Positions 59,465 to 64,000 of a DNA stretch of 64,000 nucleotides are shown piece after piece. The notes beneath the pieces were generated by a model. The model made no database searches and was not told the DNA's origin. It worked only from the letters and a program-made list of their open reading frames with translations. Source of the stretch: Mangrovibacterium marinum (GTDB taxonomy: Bacteria > Bacteroidota > Bacteroidia > Bacteroidales > Prolixibacteraceae); assembly GCF_003046625.1 (NCBI RefSeq), contig NZ_QAAD01000007.1:186001-250000 (forward strand), given 5' to 3'. Position numbers and translations under genes: made by a program. The number at the start of each line of letters is the position of its first letter. Position 1 is the first letter of the stretch.

Positions 59465-60838
59465 ATGTATAAAACATCCATTCGAGGAAAGCTTATTGAA
59501 GGCGATAAGTCGCTGGCGCAAATATCGACCGATATTCTGGCGCCCATTGATGCCAAAACACCCAAATGGTGGTATGTTGCCATGACCGTTAGCTTGGCCA
59601 TGTTCGGTTGGGGACTCTACTGCAAATACATTACCCTGAGCCAGGGCATCGGAACCTGGGGGGTGAATAATACTGTTGGCTGGGGATGGGCCATCATCAA
59701 CTTTGTTTGGTGGATCGGTATCGGTCATGCCGGAACAGCCTTTTCCATCTTCCTACTGATTTTACGGCAAAAGTGGCGGACGGCCATTAACCGGGCTGCG
59801 GAGGCCATGACGGTTGTGGCAGTGGCTTGCGCGGGCTTGTTCCCCTTGTTGCACATGGGGAGGCCGTGGTTGTTCTTTTTCGTCTTTCCGTACCCCAACA
59901 CCCGGGGACCGCTGTGGGTGAACTTTAACTCGCCCTTGTTCTGGGACTTTGTCGCCATCTCGGCCTATCTGCTCATCTCGGCCAGCTTCTGGTATTTTGG
60001 CATGGTGCCCGATTTTGCGACCATCCGCGACACCACGAAATCAAAAATCAAAAAAGCCGTGTACGGATTTTTTGCCTTTGGCTGGGTCGGTTCCTCCAAA
60101 GAGTGGTTGCGCTTCGAGGCGTTAAGCTTTGTGCTGGGCGGCATCGCTGCGGTTTTGGTGGTGTCGGTGCACTCCATCGTATCCACCGACTTTGCTGTGT
60201 CGGTTGAGCCGGGATGGCATACGACCATCTTTCCGCCCTACTTTGTGGTGGGCGCCATCTTCTCGGGTTTTGCCATGGTGCTGACGCTGGTGACGCTGAT
60301 GCGGAAATTGTATAAAATGAATGACTTTATCACCGACTCGCACGTTGATGCCGTGTGCCGCATCCTGATTTTCATTTCCCTGATTATGGGTACAGCCTAC
60401 CTCACCGAGATTTTTATCGCCTGGTACTCGGGCTCGGAATATGAGATGTTTACCTTCTTCCACAACCGGATTACCGGCGAGTATGCTTTCCAGTTTTGGG
60501 CCATGTTTACCTGCAACGCACTGGTTCCGCAGTTGTTCTGGTTTAAGTCGGTGCGTAGCCGTTTGTGGGTGGTCTTTATCATTTCAATCCTGATTAATAT
60601 CGGAATGTGGTACGAGCGCTTCAACATCGTCATCACCTCGTTGACGAAAAACTACTTGCCCGCCAGCTGGGCCGGCTATTCGCCCTCCATTATCGAAATA
60701 GGCTTTTTTATCGGGACGCTGGGCATGTTTTCAGCCGGCGTATTGCTGTTCTTCCGCTACATCCCGATGATCGCTGTTTCGGAAGTGAAGAGTATTGCAA
60801 AATTCAATGAAGAAATTCAACCAAACGAAGATCATTAA
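59465..60838 (+). CDS. actC: Alternative complex III subunit ActC, NrfD-like membrane protein
   Basis: The 457-residue protein has about ten transmembrane helices. The N terminus has WVNNTVGWGWAIINFVWWIGIGHAGTAFS with the His expected near the quinol site. VGSSKEWLRFEAL and WHTTIFPPYFVVGAIFSG are also family-like. It belongs to the NrfD family and binds menaquinol. It stands 24 bp after actB and 3 bp before actD, so the operon continues. The similar protein ActF is encoded five genes along the operon from the start (61949-63112). Confidence 0.95.
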   Translation: MYKTSIRGKLIEGDKSLAQISTDILAPIDAKTPKWWYVAMTVSLAMFGWGLYCKYITLSQGIGTWGVNNTVGWGWAIINFVWWIGIGHAGTAFSIFLLILRQKWRTAINRAAEAMTVVAVACAGLFPLLHMGRPWLFFFVFPYPNTRGPLWVNFNSPLFWDFVAISAYLLISASFWYFGMVPDFATIRDTTKSKIKKAVYGFFAFGWVGSSKEWLRFEALSFVLGGIAAVLVVSVHSIVSTDFAVSVEPGWHTTIFPPYFVVGAIFSGFAMVLTLVTLMRKLYKMNDFITDSHVDAVCRILIFISLIMGTAYLTEIFIAWYSGSEYEMFTFFHNRITGEYAFQFWAMFTCNALVPQLFWFKSVRSRLWVVFIISILINIGMWYERFNIVITSLTKNYLPASWAGYSPSIIEIGFFIGTLGMFSAGVLLFFRYIPMIAVSEVKSIAKFNEEIQPNEDH

Positions 60839-60841
60839 GCT

Positions 60842-61351
60842 ATGATAGGTGTATTCGATAACGAATTTGATTTGGTGAAAGCTTTTGAGAAAGTGAAAGC
60901 CAGGGGCGTGAAAATCGACGAAGTGTACACGCCGTATCCCATCCACGAGATCCTGGAAGGCATGGGCAAGAAGACCCGAATATCGCATGCGGCATTCTTT
61001 TATGGCTTGTTTGGAGCCCTGCTGGTGCTCGGAGGGATGTATTACGCGGCGGTGGTCAGCTGGCCGCTCAATTTCGGGGGCAAGCCCTTCAATACCTTTC
61101 CCTCCTTCATCGTTGTCACCATTGTGGCAACAATTCTGATTGTCACCCTGGCCACCTTATTCACTTTTTCGGCACGAGCCAAAGTGTTTCCGGGGAAACA
61201 GGCCCGCATTGTGCATCCGGCGGCGACCAACGATAAGTTTGTCATGGTGTTGCTTACCGACGGCAGTGCGGAGGAGGCGGCAGCGCTTGAACGGATTTTG
61301 CAGGAGAACGGTGCCTCGGAGATCATTAAACAGAACGAACCTCATGGCTAA
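60842..61351 (+). CDS. actD: Alternative complex III subunit ActD
   Basis: The 169-residue protein has two transmembrane helices (AAFFYGLFGALLVLGGMYYAAVV and IVVTIVATILIVTLATLFTF). It begins MIGVFDNEFDLVKAFEKVKARG, the typical DUF3341 start. ActD is a small membrane subunit without redox cofactor and is thought to help assemble the complex. It is 3 bp after actC. The actE gene starts at or just after its end, so the genes are translated together. Confidence 0.93.
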   Translation: MIGVFDNEFDLVKAFEKVKARGVKIDEVYTPYPIHEILEGMGKKTRISHAAFFYGLFGALLVLGGMYYAAVVSWPLNFGGKPFNTFPSFIVVTIVATILIVTLATLFTFSARAKVFPGKQARIVHPAATNDKFVMVLLTDGSAEEAAALERILQENGASEIIKQNEPHG

Positions 61352-61361
61352 AATACATGAT

Positions 61362-61928
61362 ATGAAGCTTAACAACGGAATTATAATTGGGCTAACCCTG
61401 CTCGTTGTCGGAACGCTGAGTTCCTGCGACCATAACCGCAATAACCCCGGCTGGCAATATGCCGACGACATGGTTCAATCGGCCGCTTACGAGAGTTATA
61501 CCGCCAATCCCAACTTCGCCGATGGGAAAACCATGCAGCCGAAGGTGGCCGGAACGATCGCACGCGGGATGATGCCTTATCCCTTTCAGAAAACGGATGA
61601 AGACCGGCTGAAAGCAGGAGAGAGCCTGGAGAACCCACTGCAGGCGACAGCCGCCAACCGGGCTCGCGGAAAAGAGGTGTACCGGATTTATTGCTCCAGC
61701 TGCCACGGCGACCGCGGCGATGGGCAGGGCCTGCTGTACACCAGCCGGAAATATCCCTATCCGCCGGCCAGCCTGTTGTCCGAAAAGATGCGCACCGCCC
61801 CCGATGGCGAGATTTATCATGTGATATCGGTGGGCTGGGGAATTATGGCCGAACATGGCTCCATGATTAAGCCGGACGATCGCTGGAAGGCGGTTTTGTA
61901 TGTCCGCAATACCTTACAAAGCCAATAG
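61362..61928 (+). CDS. actE: Alternative complex III subunit ActE, monoheme cytochrome c lipoprotein
   Basis: The start at ATG 61362 gives 188 residues with a lipoprotein signal (IIIGLTLLVVGTLSSCDHN). The ATG at 61344, overlapping actD by 8 bp, is the alternative. One CxxCH (CSSCHG) lies in YRIYCSSCHGDRGDGQGLL. The Met ligand is probably in GIMAEHGSMIK. It belongs to the DUF-type cytochrome c family that follows ActD in Bacteroidetes. It would accept electrons from ActA and hand them to an oxidase. Confidence 0.92.
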   Translation: MKLNNGIIIGLTLLVVGTLSSCDHNRNNPGWQYADDMVQSAAYESYTANPNFADGKTMQPKVAGTIARGMMPYPFQKTDEDRLKAGESLENPLQATAANRARGKEVYRIYCSSCHGDRGDGQGLLYTSRKYPYPPASLLSEKMRTAPDGEIYHVISVGWGIMAEHGSMIKPDDRWKAVLYVRNTLQSQ

Positions 61929-61948
61929 AACAGCAAAAACAAAACATC

Positions 61949-63112
61949 ATGATTGAGGAAAAATTTGTTATCCCGAAAAAGCTGAAGCTGGCAACTTATG
62001 TGCTGATTGCCATTGGGCTTGTTTCGTTTGGTTGGGGATTTGTAACCGACCCGCAACGCAGCTGGGCAAACTACCTGTTGAATAACTACCTGTTCGTGTC
62101 GTTGGCTGTTGGCGCGGCCTTTTTCATCAGCATCCAGTATATTGCGCAGGCGGGCTGGTCGGCCGCCTTTAAACGCATTCCCGAGGCGATGGCAGCCTAT
62201 CTGCCTTTTGCGGCGGTGTTTTTTCTGTTGCTTTTGTTTGGCGTGCACTCCCTGTACGAGTGGTCGCATGCCGAGGAACTGGCGCACGATCATCTTATTC
62301 AGCATAAATCGCCCTATTTGAATGTCCCGTTCTGGGGAATCCGCATCCTGTTGTTCTTTGGACTTTGGATTTTATTGACCAAATGGATGCGCAAAATCTC
62401 GCTGAAGGAGGATCGCGAGGGCGGAATGCGTTATTTCTACCAATCGGAACATCTTTCCAAAGTGTTTATTTTTATTGTTGCTGTTTCGTTTTCGGCTTTT
62501 TCGGTCGATATGCTGATGTCGCTTCAGGTGCATTGGTTCAGTACCATTTTTGCTGCCAAAATGTTTATATCGGCCTTTTTGCATGGCGCTGCCGTTATTA
62601 CGCTAATCGTTATCATTCTGCATAAATATGGCTATCTGCAAGTGCTAAACCGCTCGCATTTGCACGACTTTACCCGTTATATGTTCATGTTGTCCATCGT
62701 CTGGGGCTACTTCACTTTTTCGCAGTTTATGCTGATCTGGTACGGCAATATCCCGGAAGAAACCAGCTACTATGTGCATCGCTGGCACGGCCCGTTTCAG
62801 ATTTTGTTTTACGTCAGCATCATTCTCAACTGGTTTATCCCCTTTTTGTTTCTGATGCCGCGCAGTAATTCACGCAGTAAACTGGCGATGGTGCCGGTGA
62901 TTATTCTGCTGATTATCGGGCAATATGTGGAGCTGTATTACGAAATTTGGCCGGCAACCCTGCACGAGGCCAAATTCGGATTGCTGGAAATCGGTAGCTG
63001 GCTGGGCTTCGCCGGGCTGTTTAGCCTGATCGTTATCACCTACCTGGCCAAGGCCAACCTGGTGCCCAAAAATCATCCCTACCTCGAGGAAAGTATTCAT
63101 CATCATTTTTGA
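61949..63112 (+). CDS. actF: Alternative complex III subunit ActF, NrfD-like membrane protein
   Basis: The 387-residue protein has about ten transmembrane helices and lacks redox motifs. Family-like segments include LATYVLIAIGLVSFGWGF, VHWFSTIFAAKMF and WYGNIPEETSYYVHRWHGP. It resembles ActC but is shorter; together they form the membrane core. The gene is 20 bp after actE and is the last of the operon. Cytochrome oxidase genes that often follow in Bacteroidetes are not next to it; a convergent gene follows. Confidence 0.94.
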   Translation: MIEEKFVIPKKLKLATYVLIAIGLVSFGWGFVTDPQRSWANYLLNNYLFVSLAVGAAFFISIQYIAQAGWSAAFKRIPEAMAAYLPFAAVFFLLLLFGVHSLYEWSHAEELAHDHLIQHKSPYLNVPFWGIRILLFFGLWILLTKWMRKISLKEDREGGMRYFYQSEHLSKVFIFIVAVSFSAFSVDMLMSLQVHWFSTIFAAKMFISAFLHGAAVITLIVIILHKYGYLQVLNRSHLHDFTRYMFMLSIVWGYFTFSQFMLIWYGNIPEETSYYVHRWHGPFQILFYVSIILNWFIPFLFLMPRSNSRSKLAMVPVIILLIIGQYVELYYEIWPATLHEAKFGLLEIGSWLGFAGLFSLIVITYLAKANLVPKNHPYLEESIHHHF

Positions 63113-63152
63113 ATTTGCCCTGGGGAAGGTTGATTAATTGGTTGAGGCATGT

Positions 63153-63569
63153 TTATTCTACCGGAACAGGTTCCGGAGTATCCGTATTGATCATGTCCTT
63201 ATACTGCCGCCAAATGCCATCCTCCAGTTTCCAAACGACAATCGATTTGCCGATAAGTTGAACGTCACCATTGCTCAAAGTCCATTTTTCAGTGTCGACC
63301 AAATATTCGCCGCAGCCCGTAGCCCAGGTTGATTCGACCTTTAGTTTGGTAAAACCAGCTTGGATGAATCCGTCCAATGCTGCCTCAATGTTGCCTCGCC
63401 CGGTAACAATTGGCGAATTATGTGGCATAAATACGGCGTCTTCCGTGTAATAATTGGAAGCCGCTTTTGCGTCTCCGGCCGCAAGCGCTTCACTGAAGCC
63501 CCGAATTGAACTTTCGACACCTTGCTTTGCTTCTTCCAGCTTAAAGGGTTCTCGACTTTCATTATTCAT
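63153..63569 (-). CDS. SgcJ/EcaC-like SnoaL-fold protein
   Basis: The 138-residue protein is a single cone-shaped alpha-beta domain of the SnoaL/NTF2 type. Motifs such as GFSEALAAGDAKAASNYYTEDAVFMPHNSPIVTGR and WKLEDGIWRQYKDMINTDTP are typical of the DUF4440/SgcJ/EcaC group. No enzyme activity can be assigned; many such proteins bind small ligands. It converges on actF and has no signal peptide. The gene ends 41 bp after the actF stop. Confidence 0.85.
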   Translation of the reverse strand: MNNESREPFKLEEAKQGVESSIRGFSEALAAGDAKAASNYYTEDAVFMPHNSPIVTGRGNIEAALDGFIQAGFTKLKVESTWATGCGEYLVDTEKWTLSNGDVQLIGKSIVVWKLEDGIWRQYKDMINTDTPEPVPVE

Positions 63570-63869
63570 ATTGATTTGATTTAGTGATGTAATCTGTTTC
63601 TTTTTAACGTAGCCGAGTGTATTCTTGTTCGGTGGGGTGGCACGAAGTATAGCTCCAGGCCTTGTTTGATTCGTGCTTGCAGAGCTCTTGAATGAATGAG
63701 CGTGAAACCGCAGCCCGATGGACGTATGGAGGTTTGTTAGCGGGGCCTGACCGGCTTGTCGGGGGGAGCATTTTATCGCGGCTTCGCTTTTTTGTTAGCT
63801 GTCCGAATCCTTGAGCTGGGCTTTTAAATGATGAATCCGGTAACGCCGGAAGAACGGTAAAAGAGCCGG
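63570..63869. other. Intergenic stretch without recognised features
   Basis: About 300 bases upstream of the SnoaL-like gene and downstream of the HMA-domain gene, both on the minus strand. No hairpin with a T tract, repeat or convincing promoter was seen. Confidence 0.5.
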
Positions 63870-64000
63870 TTAAGGTCTGCCGGTGACGGTATAACCCCGT
63901 TTTTCAATGGCTTGGGTAATGGCTTTTTGGTCGGTTTGCGACGGATCGTAAATTACCTTGGTGGTCGAATCTTCGTGGTTGGCTTCCACCGACTGAATGC
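63870..64000 (-). CDS. Heavy-metal-associated (HMA) domain protein, C-terminal end (5' end outside window)
   Basis: The minus strand, read in from position 64000, is open for 42 codons and stops at TAA (63872-63870). It reads ...QSVEANHEDSTTKVIYDPS then QTDQKAITQAIEKRGYTVTG. That is the second half of an HMA domain: the beta strand pair and the helix before GY-x-V. The metal-binding CxxC, at the N-terminal side of the domain, would lie outside the window. Such proteins carry copper or mercury in the cytoplasm or periplasm, or are pieces of a metal-transport ATPase. It ends right after the domain, so a small metallochaperone is likely. Confidence 0.75.
   Translation of the reverse strand, partial: IQSVEANHEDSTTKVIYDPSQTDQKAITQAIEKRGYTVTGRP

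Noticed and set aside
55290-63112. Formate-dependent nitrite reductase (Nrf) or polysulfide reductase for the act operon
   Set aside because: The order of a multiheme cytochrome, a large fused Fe-S protein, two NrfD-like proteins, DUF3341 and a monoheme lipoprotein is diagnostic of alternative complex III.

Overview
The window is chromosomal DNA of a Bacteroidetes bacterium, most likely of the Bacteroidia/Marinilabiliales kind. The evidence is a type IX secretion cargo with a C-terminal sorting domain, a PorQ homologue, an alternative complex III operon, a TonB receptor with a carboxypeptidase-like extension, the GlmU-like acyltransferase found in this phylum, and a textbook Bacteroidetes promoter (TTTG-N19-TAnnTTTG) before rpmE. 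I saw no prophage, transposase or CRISPR array. Family assignments come from motif recognition by eye, without any database search.

Layout. 1-6.5 kb: end of a secreted protease, a histidine kinase converging on it with a 32-bp overlap, an isochorismatase-like enzyme, a sugar-phosphate isomerase and sucCD. 6.6-10.5 kb: a large unrecognised P-loop protein closely coupled to an MscS-type channel. 10.5-25.6 kb, all on the minus strand: a Cys-cluster protein, an SGNH/MBOAT O-acylation pair, a LysM lytic transglycosylase, a DUF5683 protein, parB-parA, priA, pfkA, ispH, cmk, porQ and a second Cys-cluster protein. 25.6-30 kb: a TonB receptor with a His-rich loop next to a small exported His/Cys-rich protein, an EamA transporter and tRNA-His. 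30-35 kb: an ECF sigma factor with a PepSY-like partner, divergent from a lipoprotein and two L,D-transpeptidases, followed by a tandem ~168-bp repeat that has a third copy at 25.7 kb.

35.3-41.9 kb is the most distinctive block: mobA, a PsrABC-type molybdoenzyme, two half-size YeeE/YedE transporters and a rhodanese-fold protein. The rhodanese has Ser at the catalytic Cys position, and its only cysteine is the last residue of a Lys-rich tail ending GGC. A strong terminator closes the block. I read it as a sulfur import and reduction module with an unusual candidate sulfur carrier.

42-53.8 kb: tRNA-Glu, a Wzx-like flippase, an AlkD-like protein, a Bax-inhibitor-1 protein, tandem YghO-like acetyltransferases, rpmE2, the GlmU-like gene, lon (with a perfect dyad in its leader) and two LytTR response regulators. 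53.9-63.1 kb: an AI-2E family permease, then alternative complex III actABCDEF, which moves electrons from menaquinol to cytochrome c or an oxidase. No oxidase genes follow it here. A SnoaL-like protein and the end of an HMA metal-binding protein close the window.
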